In this document: positions 22,401 to 32,608 of the stretch, piece by piece
Layout: each line of letters begins with the position of its first letter
How positions within the stretch are numbered: position 1 is the stretch's first letter
DNA from: Lantana camara
Lineage: Eukaryota > Streptophyta > Magnoliopsida > Lamiales > Verbenaceae
Direction: 5' to 3'
Assembly: GCA_037501455.1 (NCBI GenBank)
Contig: CM074856.1
Coordinates: forward strand, 18,063,001 to 18,127,000
DNA: 64,000 nucleotides
Translations under genes and position numbers: made by a program
Notes under the pieces: model-generated
The model's input: the letters and a program-made list of their open reading frames with translations, nothing else
Databases searched by the model: none
Told to the model about the DNA's origin: nothing

Positions 22401-25367
22401 TAAAATAAAGAAATTGAAGCATTTTTTTTTCATTATATATTTTTCTTTTTCTTCTTTTTTTTTAAACTCAAGTTGATTGTTTCATTTGGAAAATATGCGC
22501 TGAAAATTTTGTTGCGTTGTAGAGAATAAATAAGAGGAAATAATGTAAATCAGTAGTGAGAACAACCATCAAATAGTATAGTTTAGCGGTTTGACGTTAA
22601 TTTAATCAAGTCCCTGAAAACACAAGTATCATTGGTCGGGAGAACTTTGCACCCTAAGCCTTCGGTCTCGACTCGATTCATGAAAATAGACTATAGAACC
22701 AAAAAAAAAAAAAAAAATGTAAATTAGTAGAAATAAATAAGTATAATTGAGTCGAGCCAACGAGGAATTTGGTGAGTTTACTTGAGTAAAATTCGAAATC
22801 GAGCTATAACGGTATTTATATACACATCCCAAGTGGCCAAAAGGATTTGAATCTGGATCTTTGCCTTTGAGAATCAATCCTCAAACCACTTGACCAACCC
22901 CTGTTGGCTTTATTTTAATACCACTATATAACCATTAACAAGTTGAAAATTTTTGTAATGATCATGAATTTGAACCTAAAATTATAAGTTTGACAAAATG
23001 GAGTTTGAACTCAAATTTTCTTAGATCAACTTGCAATTTGAACTCAATATTTTTTTATTTTTTTATTTTTGGTCCCTATTCTAACTCAATATTTATTTGG
23101 TTAAAACTCGACCCATTTACATTCTTTCATCATGAGCATTAAGATGATACAGAACTTAATAATTGATGTTATTTAATTTACTGATAAAATTGAGAAAATT
23201 GAATGTCGAATAGTGCAGAACATTTAAATTCTACATAATTAGATGTTACTTATTAGCAACTATAAATGCAGCTAGGGTTTTTACCTAAACCAACTTTACT
23301 TGAACCATGAATATAGGAATAATTATCGGAGAAGAGAAGCGATGATCGGAGTACTATATATATATATATTAGTGGAGTCACCAGACCCATAACTACTATT
23401 GTGTAGAGTCGCCCTTATACATAATTAATACTAGTAACCCGACACACTCTACTCGTGTGCAAATTTACTATTATCTAAATATATTAAAATTAATTTTTAT
23501 ATTAATATATATTTTATAATTATATTTAATATAATTATAAAATTATAATAAATAAATAGCATAGGATAATGTTATATTAGTTAAGAAAAATTAAAATATG
23601 AGGAGAAAAAAAATAAAAATTATATAGAAAAAGAAAAGTAAAAAATTGAAATGAGATAATAGAAAATAGCAGTTCTTAGAAAAAAAGAGAGAGAAAAAAA
23701 AAGAGAAATTAATAGAAAGTTGTTGGAGTGGCCAAAAAAATAAATAAATGAAAAGGAAAGAGAAGAGAAAATTTTAAGAAAACAAAGCGGACAAAAAGAA
23801 TAAATAAAAAAAAAGAAAAAAAGAATTTAAGAGACCAAACGGTTATTATATATTTATAATAGTGTAGATGAGTTATACATTACTAACTTATTGTTTTTTT
23901 GTGATATGATCACACAACAATAAAGATGAGATAATTGATCTCGGTTCTCAAATCTCAAAACTCAACCCTAGCAAAGAGGTTTAATTATTTTAGACTTAAT
24001 TACATTTTCCCCCCTTCTAAAAGTATGAATTTTTGGATCCTTTACTACAGAATATGTCTATTAGTTTTAAGTAACTATTATGTGTCATTGTTCAAATGAT
24101 CGAAAAATGAATTGAAATGACATATTACAGTAAGACTAGAAGTTTAGAGCATAATGTGTAAACTTATAAACACCACGTTTTAAAGTGTAAAAATATTTGT
24201 TACTACTTTGGATGGGAATATAATTATCACATAATTTTATTAGCATGTTTGAAGTTTATTTTAGAAATAATTAGATCTAATTATCCTGCAATTAAACCTA
24301 ATTATAACGCATTCTATTTAAATTTGGAAATTACATTTTAATCCATAACTTTGAGAATCGTTTGTTGTCCCTAGCGCTCCGGTATGTCATTCCAAAATTA
24401 CCCCTAATTTGTTGTTAAATTCATAATTTATAGGGATCATTTTGTTTATTTTTGTAGATTTTAACGATGATTTTATATTCTTTGTCATATATGCAATGTA
24501 ACGCTTATACAACTGTTAGAGTATAAGTGTACTTTTACAAATTTCGTTAGAAACTTCACACCAAACAAGATTTATAGGGTCTAAAATATAAATTTTCAAT
24601 TTAGATATACTACTGTCTACTTTATAATTAGGCCTAAATGCAGGTAGTTAGATGCAAATGACATTTTTTTATTGCATTAGCACAAAATATTGTTGTGGAA
24701 ATGTTATGGGGAAATGGGAATATATTCACCGAAAATAGATACAATTTCGTAATGTGCAATAATCCCTTTATAAATTTACATATGTAAAAATTAAGAAAAG
24801 AATAGATTTTAGTTCTAAAATATTAAGGCAAAAATGTGAATTTGGTCATGTAAATTTATAATTTTAATAATTTAGTTCTGTCCGTTTTGAAATTTATAAT
24901 TCAGTCCTATAAATTTGTAATTTTGATAATTTAGTTCTATCGGTTTCGAAATCTACAATTAAATTCTGTAATTTCTAAAATTTTATAATTTCTTACTGTT
25001 TCTAGAATTTTGAAATTTAGTTGTACGTACCTTTCCAATAAGAATTTATAATTTCTAAAAAACAAAAAGAATTTATAATATTTAATTTCAAGACTACATT
25101 GAAACTTTTAAATATAAAACTTTATGGTCGAAACCCAAATCTCACACAAAGCTACCAATACATTATTAGGAGAATTTTCTATAATTGTAAATTTCAGTCA
25201 TATTGTATCTAGTACACTTAAGAAGTTATAATTTCTGAAAACAAGGGAACTTATAGTAGACGGATAAATAAACTTTAGATTATTAATTTAATTTGCTATT
25301 TAATATTTTGAAATTATTCTAAGTTTAATTTCAAAATTAAATAGTTAAAATTAAATTGATATTATAA
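22401..25367. other. AT-rich intergenic DNA
   Basis: About 3 kb without a supported gene. It contains A runs (22700), a short (TA)n near 23357-23370, an A/G-rich purine stretch at 23590-23830 and a weak 59-bp tandem repeat at 24839-24975. It looks like old, decayed repeat DNA. Confidence 0.55.
24839..24975. repeat. degenerate tandem repeat, about 59-bp unit
   Basis: About two and a half units of the type 'AATTxxGTCxTGTAAATTTxTAATTTTxATAATTTAGTTCT', starting near 24839, 24898 and 24957, with frequent substitutions. Such units occur in many plant spacers; no function is suggested. Confidence 0.55.
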
Positions 25368-25609
25368 TGTTTATTTTATCAACAAATCAAGTGATGACAC
25401 GTGCCAAAGTGACATGTTTTGACCAACCAAATCAAGTCTTGCAGTCAAAGAAAGTCAAGACAAATCATATGGCGACATGTGGCGTATTGCATCACACAGA
25501 CCAATCAAATTCAAGTCTTATTTGATATTATCTCTTTAAAAAATAAAAATATAAAGAGATAATTATTAAATAAACTTTGACTTGAGCAACAAGTCTTGAA
25601 TCCTATGCC

Positions 25610-25618
25610 TATATAAAG
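25610..25618 (+). promoter_or_regulatory. TATA box
   Basis: TATATAAAG preceded by GCC and followed by a GTAATGGG..CATTCAACAC stretch, the usual plant TATA-to-start arrangement. Initiation is expected near 25640-25650, just before the hairpin array. Confidence 0.6.
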
Positions 25619-25650
25619 AGGTAATGGGTTGTTCATTCAACACACAACAT

Positions 25651-25895
25651 GAATTCAAGAAAGGCTAAAAACCTGTCTACAAATTCAAGAAAGACTAAAA
25701 ACCTTTCTACAAGTTTAAGAGGCTAAAAACCTCTCTACGAATTCAAGAAAGACTAAAAACTTTTCTACAAGTTCAAGAGGCTAAAAAAACTCTCTACAAG
25801 TGCAAGAGGTTAAAAACCTCTCTACGAATTCAAGAAAGGCTAAAAACCTTTCTGCAAGTTCAAGAAGAAGGCTAAAAACCTTTCTTCCCCGAAGT
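25651..25895 (+). repeat. eight-copy hairpin minisatellite with compensatory stems
   Basis: Eight units of about 28-32 bp, each of form (AA/GA)(A/G)TTCAAG - stem - CTAAAAAC - stem' - TCTAC. Units 1, 2, 4, 7 and 8 use an AAAGG or AAAG(A) stem with CCTTT or CTTTT; units 3, 5 and 6 use GAGG or GAG with CCTC or CTC. The two stem classes therefore differ by paired changes in both arms, while the A-rich loop CTAAAAA is kept. Unit 1 (CCTGT) has one mismatch and unit 5 has a longer A run in the loop. Units of the two classes alternate. The array lies about 35-45 bp after a TATA box, so it would be at the very 5' end of any transcript. Confidence 0.85.
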
Positions 25896-26271
25896 TACCA
25901 AATCAAGGCGTTTGATCCGCTATCAAGGCATTATACCGGCGAATCGGCGTTATATTCAAGCTAAATCCACGGAGTTACCAACAAGTTCGAAGGCGTTCTT
26001 GGCAGAATTCTCCAAAATCCGGCGTTTGATTCGTAAACAAGTCGAAGGATCTACGAATTAACGTTATTTCAAGTCCAATTTGAAGTTAAGGAAGATCAAA
26101 CCATCAAATCCATCAAGGAGCGTTTGAAGATTCAACAACTCTAAATTTGAAGGAAGAATCAGAGGATCAAGTGAAGATTGAAGATCCACTTTTATTTGAA
26201 TTCTCAAATAATTTGTATTATTTATTCGATATCGACTAAAAATCAATAAAAACGAATTTTTAGTGCAAACA

Positions 26272-27010
26272 CTTATAATATTTAAAAACTCAAAAATCAT
26301 CATTAAAACTTATAAGTATAGATAAAAATTTATAATGGAAGTTCAAATCTTAACCCAGCAATCATTGATAGAAAAAAAAAATCATAAAATTATAAATTTT
26401 AATGTCATATCAGTTATATTTCTAATACGAATTTATAACTAAAAAATATATATTTAAAGAATCGAAAATCATCATAAAAACTTATAATATAAAAATTCAT
26501 GGTCGAAATCTAAATCTTACTGGGAGCTACTAAGTCGCAGAAATCATACATTTTTTTTTTATTCAAATCGATTCTAATTTTGCATTTTAAAAAGAAAATC
26601 CAACTCCAATTCATAATAAATAAATTAAAGAAAAAAAATAAAATAAAAGAAAGAGTTGCAAATCTTAAATCAGGTGCTGCAAAAACGTTATAATATAAAT
26701 GCATAATCAGAAAATAAATGTGAAAATTCCCCAACGGTCGAAAAAGTAATTAATATAGTCGAAATAAAATATGAAAACACCTAACGGACCCCTCGTTAAC
26801 GGTCTCCTGTCTCAACTCTCAACTCTCAACTCTCAAGTCCTTCTCCCTCTCTTCTCTCTCTCTCAACATCTAAATAAGCTCTTCGATAATCATTCCACAA
26901 TCAGGGTTTTCTTTCTCACACTGCCATTGTACAGAATTCCTTCATTTTTTTTTCTCCATCTACCGAGCAAAATAGATAATTTAAGCTTCTTTGGAGAAGT
27001 ACAGGGCTTA
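26272..27010 (+). promoter_or_regulatory. upstream region and leader of the TPX2/MDP40-like gene
   Basis: AT-rich to about 26790, then a pyrimidine-rich leader with repeats of CAACTCT and a CTCTCTCTC stretch at about 26810-26875, common in plant 5' untranslated regions. The start codon follows at 27011. No clear TATA box is seen close to the leader. Confidence 0.45.
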
Positions 27011-27652
27011 ATGGAGGTGGCTGTAATCGATTGGAAAAGCATAGATTCAAGGTTTGTTAAGGACGATTTGTATGAGCATATTAATGCGCCTAAATGGGTT
27101 GATTTCTCCGCCCCAGATGACCCCGTCGATGATCAGGCCTGGTTCTGCCGTCCCAGTAAGTGAATTGATATGGTGTGTGTGTGTGTTTGGGGTTTCTGGG
27201 TTTGTTCTTGAGTGGGGTGGTTTAATTTTGTTTGTGTTTTCGTTGCAGATTGTGATCATCCGAAGACGGCTGAAGATTTCCTGAATCAGAAAGAGAGGAC
27301 GCTCAATTCGAATTTCAAGGTTTATGTTACTTCCCTGCTCTTGATTTATGTACTGGACTTTATATTTTTTCAAGAAAATTTGGGGGAAATTAGAGATGAT
27401 TATTGCGTGATGTTGTTGAATCGGTGAACTTACTGATTTGGGTGCATAATTTTCGTTTTTTAGCAATTTATATTTGGGTTTCAATTGCCAACATAATTTT
27501 CAAGATGACCCTTTCAAGTTTCAAGGGTTCTTGCACCTGATACAAACATTTATACATACATGTGTGTACGTGTGTAAGAGAGAGAGAAAGAGATGTTTTC
27601 AAGTTTCAAAGGGCTCTGCATCTGATACATTCACATATATGAATGTCTGCCT

Positions 27653-27718
<66 letters not shown>

Positions 27719-29649
27719 GAGAGGGAGAGAGAGAGAGAGAGATTAGGTTCCATAACCATGTTTCAAACTGAGAGAGATGTCTGATTTGTATATTTCCCCT
27801 TTCACATAGTAAATTTCAACTCATAAGATACCAGACAGGTTAATTTTCATCATACTAACTCAACTTTCCTATTTTCTTGATTTGCAGCATCAGAGATCTG
27901 CTAGTGTATCTGATATTCCTCCATTCGGTGACCGTAACAAGAGGTATTTTCACAAATTTTCCACCGATAAATCATACCCTCGAATAAACTTCCAATTCTT
28001 GACTGAAAATCATGCACAATTACATTTACAGAGACACAACACTCAAGAAGAGAGGAACAAATCAACCTTCCACAATATCAAACAAAGACAGCACCAATTA
28101 TCATAGAATCAACGAAGGTGGAGAAAACCAAGACCCCAATTTCTCAACCCCTCCAATTCACAAAGCTAAAGCATTTGGAAAAGAGGCATTCAAATCCAGC
28201 ACAGAGAAGAAACCCATTAAGGAACAAACACCAAAGCTTAGAAGTACTTTGTCAGCACGAAATTTGTTCTCAGGAGGTGACTTACTGAATAAAGTTGCAG
28301 AATTTTGCAACGAGTTAAAGAAGTTGGCAACTAGGCCAAGAGATAAGGAGAATGGTGTTGATTTTGAAAAGGAGGTCAAATTTTACAAGGATGAGATTTT
28401 AGGTGTTTCTAATGTTAAAGAAAAGGAACGGACACCGTTGCTGGAGGTCAGTAAGGAAAAAAGTGTAGCTGTGGAGACGAGCGGTGGTTCCAAGGGACAG
28501 CTGAGAAGGAAAAAGTAAAGTCTCCCACTCTTTTGTCATTTTGTTCTCTTTTTCGGAATGCATGTCTTTCTAAGCATCAAGTTATCCGAGTTTCTTGATA
28601 AATTTGTTTCTTTTGTTAAAATTTTGATTGACAGAAGGGGGTATTTGTAAATTTAGGTTTTTGTAATTACCTGAGGGTAGTGCAATTAACATGATAAAGA
28701 TGGAAACTGCATTGTGTTGGTAGATTGCTTACTTACTTACCGAGCATTTGGAAACTTCCACCTCTTTTGATTTGATCAATGGCAGAAGGGGGGTATTTGT
28801 AGTTTATCTAAAATTGGGATATTGGTGTAATTGACCCTATAGAGATGGCAACTGCATCGTGTTCATAGTTCTTACGGTCCTCTTATGTTCCATGATGATT
28901 TTGAAGTGTCGATGATACTTTTCCCCCTCTTATTCCTTTTAACATGAATTCGTATTTATTTGTCCGTACAGAAGAAATGGTGACGATGCAGAGAACACCC
29001 CAATTAGCATTGATTTGAAGAACATGAACAAGCAAGAAACTACGAGCTTATCACAAATTCGAACTTGTCCTCCCACACCGCAATGCTTTTCAGCTACTCG
29101 TGCAACTCCCAAAGCCACAACACCTAAGCCTTTCAAACAAAGACCTATGGTACATACCAGAAAGCTTTATAATTTATGAAATTTTCCTGCATGATAGAAA
29201 CCTTTATTTGTGTTTGATCTGTGATTTCTCTATTAGATTCTTGTAAAGTGGGAATAAGGTATTCGTCGAGGTTATTTAGGTGGGATTACTCCTTTTTCAT
29301 TCCTGGGGGGAACAGAGCCAGAAATTTTCACTTAAAAGTAATTTTGGTCTTAAAAATATTACATAAAACACGGATCCATTAGGCTGGAGGGGAAAGATCC
29401 TTCTCTTATTCGGGATTCTTTGTTTTCATTATGAATGGCTAAAGCGTTTCTTTGTTTACTAACGTAGAACCATATCGCGATTCGCAGAATCAGGAAAGAG
29501 GAATTTTGCAGGAGCTGAAGCCGAAGAACAAGGAGGTTTTCACAAAGGAAGAGAAAACCATCAACAATGGGAGGCAAGAGATTGCAGAAAAAGAGGCAAG
29601 GTCTCTGGATGTTTTCTGGTTCCTAAAGCCGTGCACTCTTTCAAGCTAA
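27011..29649 (+). CDS. basic microtubule-associated protein-like (TPX2/MDP40-related)
   Basis: Six exons: 27011-27155, 27249-27319, 27888-27943, 28032-28514, 28972-29149 and 29488-29649. All have GT-AG junctions, the frame is kept throughout, and the product is 364 residues. The N-terminus MEVAVIDWKSIDSRFVKDDL precedes YEHINAPKWVDF (residues 21-32), which resembles the YxxxAPxxxDF segment at the start of TPX2-type proteins. Next comes a WFCRPNCDHPKTAEDFL block, then a long Lys/Ser/Thr-rich, probably disordered middle. A KEN motif (residues 196-198, RDKENG) and an RxxL motif (161-164) resemble degrons of the anaphase-promoting complex. The C-terminus LDVFWFLKPCTLSS looks conserved. The family is plant-specific and reported to affect microtubules; the name is from memory and not certain. 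(TG)n(AG)n lies in intron 2. An expressed, functional gene is likely. Confidence 0.75.
27655..27743. repeat. (TG)n(AG)n compound microsatellite
   Basis: About 20 bp of TG repeats followed by about 60 bp of AG repeats with a few G interruptions. It lies inside intron 2 (27320-27887) of the TPX2/MDP40-like gene and is likely to be length-variable. Confidence 0.9.
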
Positions 29650-30086
29650 ATCTCAATTCATACAACACAAATATTCATATATATAATACTCAATTCTTTC
29701 ATTCTTTATGCCTGTTATCATTTTTCATTCATTTGTTATTTAGAAGACACATTTGTTGTCAAATAAACATATTATACGAGTGATGTATTTGAACCCATTT
29801 TGAAAAATGAATAAATGAGAATGCCATTCTTTCTCATTTTTATGCTTTGTACTTTCTTTCAATTACAGGAAGCTCCAATGACATTGATACATTAGTGAGT
29901 GTTGAATTTTAAAGTTGGAATTTTGGGCGTTGAACACTATGAGATAGCTACCCATGGATGCTTCTTAGAATACAGTTTTAACTACATATTTTATCGTGTG
30001 CCATCCAATACCCTATCTAAGGTTGTAAATGAATATTCAAAAATTCGATATCCGTCTGCATTCGAATTCATCTAAAGAAGATATTA
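29650..30086. other. 3' flank of the TPX2/MDP40-like gene
   Basis: Downstream untranslated and spacer sequence, AT-rich. No further gene. It runs up to the 10-bp target duplication of the first foldback MITE (30077-30086). Confidence 0.5.
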
Positions 30087-30478
30087 GGGGTCTTTTTTAA
30101 AAAGTACCTAAAAGTTGAAAAAATTTACTTTAACTCCCCATTTTTAAAAAAATTCCTCTTTGCTCCCTAGATGACAAGCCAAATTTGCTTTAACTCCCCA
30201 TTTTTTTTGAAGGTTGTATTAAAACTCAAGAATCTCGTACCCGAACCCCGAAATCACGTACTTAAATGTCCAAATCTCGTATTTGGGGGCAAATACATCA
30301 TTTGGGCATTTAAGTACGTGATTCCGGGGTTCGGGTACGAGATTCTTGAGTTTTAATACAACTATGGGGAGTTAAAGCAAATTTGGCCTGTCATCTATGG
30401 AGCAAAGAGGAACTTTTTTAAAAATAGGGAGTTAAAGCAAATTTGAGTCCTCATTTGGGGATTTTTCGAGAATTTCCC
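30087..30478. mobile_element. foldback MITE, copy 1 (392 bp)
   Basis: Flanked by a perfect 10-bp direct repeat GAAGATATTA (30077-30086 and 30479-30488). The two halves are long inverted repeats: the left arm with AACTCCCCA, CTCTTTGCTCCCTAGATGAC and CGTACCCGAACCCC is mirrored by GGGGTTCGGGTACG, GTCATCTATGGAGCAAAGAG and GGGAGTTAAAG. No coding capacity. The duplication size fits Mutator-type MITEs; superfamily assignment is an inference. Confidence 0.88.
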
Positions 30479-30488
30479 GAAGATATTA

Positions 30489-31668
30489 TCCGAATTCACT
30501 TAAAAAAATATTATCGGTATTCGATTATAACCATCCAAATAATAAACAGATAAAGATATAATAATCGCATATCCGATCCATTTAACACCTGATCCGTATA
30601 AATATCCGTTATCCGATTTATACATAATCCATATCCAATAAATAATATATTATATCAAATATATATATAAACACTCATGCTTTTTCTTAATATATATACA
30701 CATATGTGTATATACATGTACATTATATTATTATTTTTCTCTTTATTTAACAAAATAACATATAATATATTATTAATAAAATTATTATATTTTAAATCAA
30801 TTATATTAAAAAATTTACATTGATCACACGATACCTTTATATTTCACTAAGAAAAATAAAAATAGATATATAGAGATATATAATTATTATTTCTCCCTCT
30901 CTCTAAAATATATACATCTAACGTTATATAACTATTAAATAATTTATACTATAAATAAATAATAAAAAATTCGATTAAAATTTGATATCTGTTCGAATCC
31001 ACCTTACATCCGTATAAAAAAGGTATTACCCATGTTAGCTCCGAATCCGTCCGACTCGTAAATGGATAAAAATATAATAATCATACATTGTTCCTTTTAC
31101 ACCCCTAATCCTACCCTATCATAAGCTCATCAAGTATAAATAAAAAAAAAAAAACAATATTGTCATATTCATGGTCGTATTTATACCATCAAATCCATAT
31201 TGCAACATGGGTAGAATCAATAGTTCCAGAAATTTCCAATTTTCAAATTGCAACATGGGTAGAAATCTAGAATCAATAGTTCCAGAAATTTCCAATTTTC
31301 CATCTTGCCCGTCAGATACTACATCACACACTTATCATCAGGATCTTCGTCGTGTCTGTTTCATGTTCGTACTGATGTATCCGTATCAATGCAACTCAGC
31401 TAGGCGGAACAGCATATGTACCATTCATTTAAAAACCATTAACACCAATTTTTTTCCGCAAATTCAGACTAAAACGAATTAACATTGAAACACAAAGTAC
31501 AATTAACTTTTCTTTATTTTCATAAATTCTGCTAACTATCATGGGGCAGCAATTAGACGACCCCACAAGTAAAATGCAGCTTTCTTTTCATCAGTTAAAT
31601 TCCTATTCATCTCCAAATCTGGAAATTCCCAGAAAACTCCCATTTCTAAGAATATTGCCAATAGCAGA
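30489..31668. other. AT-rich spacer between the two MITEs
   Basis: Mostly AT-rich with many TATA-like runs (30600-31000). A short direct repeat at 31196-31300 contains two copies of 'TTGCAACATGGGTAGAA...AGTTCCAGAAATTTCCAATTTTC'. No gene seen. Confidence 0.5.
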
Positions 31669-31678
31669 AAGATTCTAC

Positions 31679-32041
31679 GGGAAATTCCCGAAAAATCCCC
31701 ATATGAGAACTCAAATTCCTCTTTACTCCCCACTTTCAAAAAAGTTCCTCTGAACTCCCCAGATGAAAATCGAAGTTCCTCTTTACTCCCCGTTTTTTTG
31801 AAAGGTTGTATAAAAATTCAAGAATCGCGTACCCGAACCCCGAAATCACGGGCAAATACATCATTTGGGCATTTAAGTACGTGATTTCGGGGTTCGGGTA
31901 CGCAATTCTTGAATTTTTATACAACCATGGGGAGTTAAAAGGAATTTGGCCTGTCATCTAGGGAGCAAATGGGAACTTTTTTAAAAATGGGGAGTTAAAG
32001 AGAATTTTTTCAACTTTTAGATACTATTCATAGAAAACCCC
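31679..32041. mobile_element. foldback MITE, copy 2 (363 bp, inverted relative to copy 1)
   Basis: Same family as 30087-30478 but in the opposite orientation: its left end (GGGAAATTCCCGAAAAATCC) matches the reverse complement of the right end of copy 1. It is flanked by AAGATTCTAC (31669-31678) and AAGATTCTAT (32042-32051), a 10-bp duplication with one mismatch. The inner arms again form a hairpin around CATCATTTGGGC. Confidence 0.85.
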
Positions 32042-32404
32042 AAGATTCTATATACCTTCCAAAAAATTCCAGAATTCCACCAAAACATTCCAGAAATTAT
32101 TTCCTCTAAAAAAAACTTGAAACAAGCAGAAATTCTGCAAAAATAAGCCCATGAAAGGGAAAAAGAAGAACACAAAATTGGAAATTTTACTCATACACAA
32201 TCAATCTATTCAAAACAGTATGAACATCTCCCTCTTCCATATATTATTCTCTCAGAATATACATCAAATCATAAAAAAAACAAAAAAAAAATCAAGAAAA
32301 CCCATCTATCTACAACACCACCCAAAAAAAAAAAAAAAAAAAAAGTCCCTTCAAAACACCCAAAAAAATCCCAAAAATAAGTGGAAAACAAAAAAAAGAG
32401 ATTC

Positions 32405-32608
32405 CTAGACAGTATTATTACATAGAATACAATTCAAGATCCTAGACCAAGCATACCTGAAGCGAGGATAAACCCTACTCGTATGAACACTGGTCTCCCT
32501 CCACATCTCCTCCATCGTCTGCACAAAGAGATTCAAGCTTCTGATTGGAGGGATATAAAGCGTCAAAGGGACCGCAGAAAACGCCACTGCGAAGTACAAG
32601 TGCAGCAT
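32405..32608 (-). CDS. conserved small plant protein, N-terminal hydrophobic segment
   Basis: 67 residues on the minus strand, starting MLHLYFAVAFSAVPLTLYIP, then PIRSLNLFVQTMEEMWRETS and ending RYAWSRILNCILCNNTV. Residues 1-20 are hydrophobic enough for a membrane segment or anchor; the rest is amphipathic with Arg and Trp. I recall near-identical short proteins (PPIRSLNLFVETME...) in many seed plants but know no function. It is single-exon, and the sequence downstream on the minus strand (to about 32060) is AT-rich and could be its 3' untranslated region. Remarkable residue order for a random frame supports it being real. The start codon could only be 32608, the first Met of this frame after the upstream stop. 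Confidence 0.7.
   Translation of the reverse strand: MLHLYFAVAFSAVPLTLYIPPIRSLNLFVQTMEEMWRETSVHTSRVYPRFRYAWSRILNCILCNNTV

Larger units (their letters stand above)
25368..26271 (+). mobile_element. candidate solo LTR with promoter and polyadenylation signal
   Basis: The segment can be bounded by TGTTT and AAACA (short inverted ends). It contains, in order, a CACGTG-containing upstream part (about 25396-25500), a TATA box (25610-25618), the hairpin array (25651-25895), a GC-richer stretch and an AATAAAA polyadenylation signal near 26245. That is the U3-R-U5 order of an LTR. No primer site, polypurine tract or coding part flanks it, and the 5-bp flanks (TATAA and CTTAT) match only if the ends are shifted. 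Alternatively it is a host non-coding transcription unit or part of another element class. The boundaries are approximate. Confidence 0.4.

Noticed and set aside
22790..22910. tRNA or SINE-like segment (GATTTGAATCTGGATC)
   Set aside because: It resembles a B-box but I cannot fold a full cloverleaf or find an A-box at the right distance.
25651..25895. CRISPR array
   Set aside because: The DNA is eukaryotic, there are no cas genes, and the units are adjoining variants of one hairpin without unique spacers.
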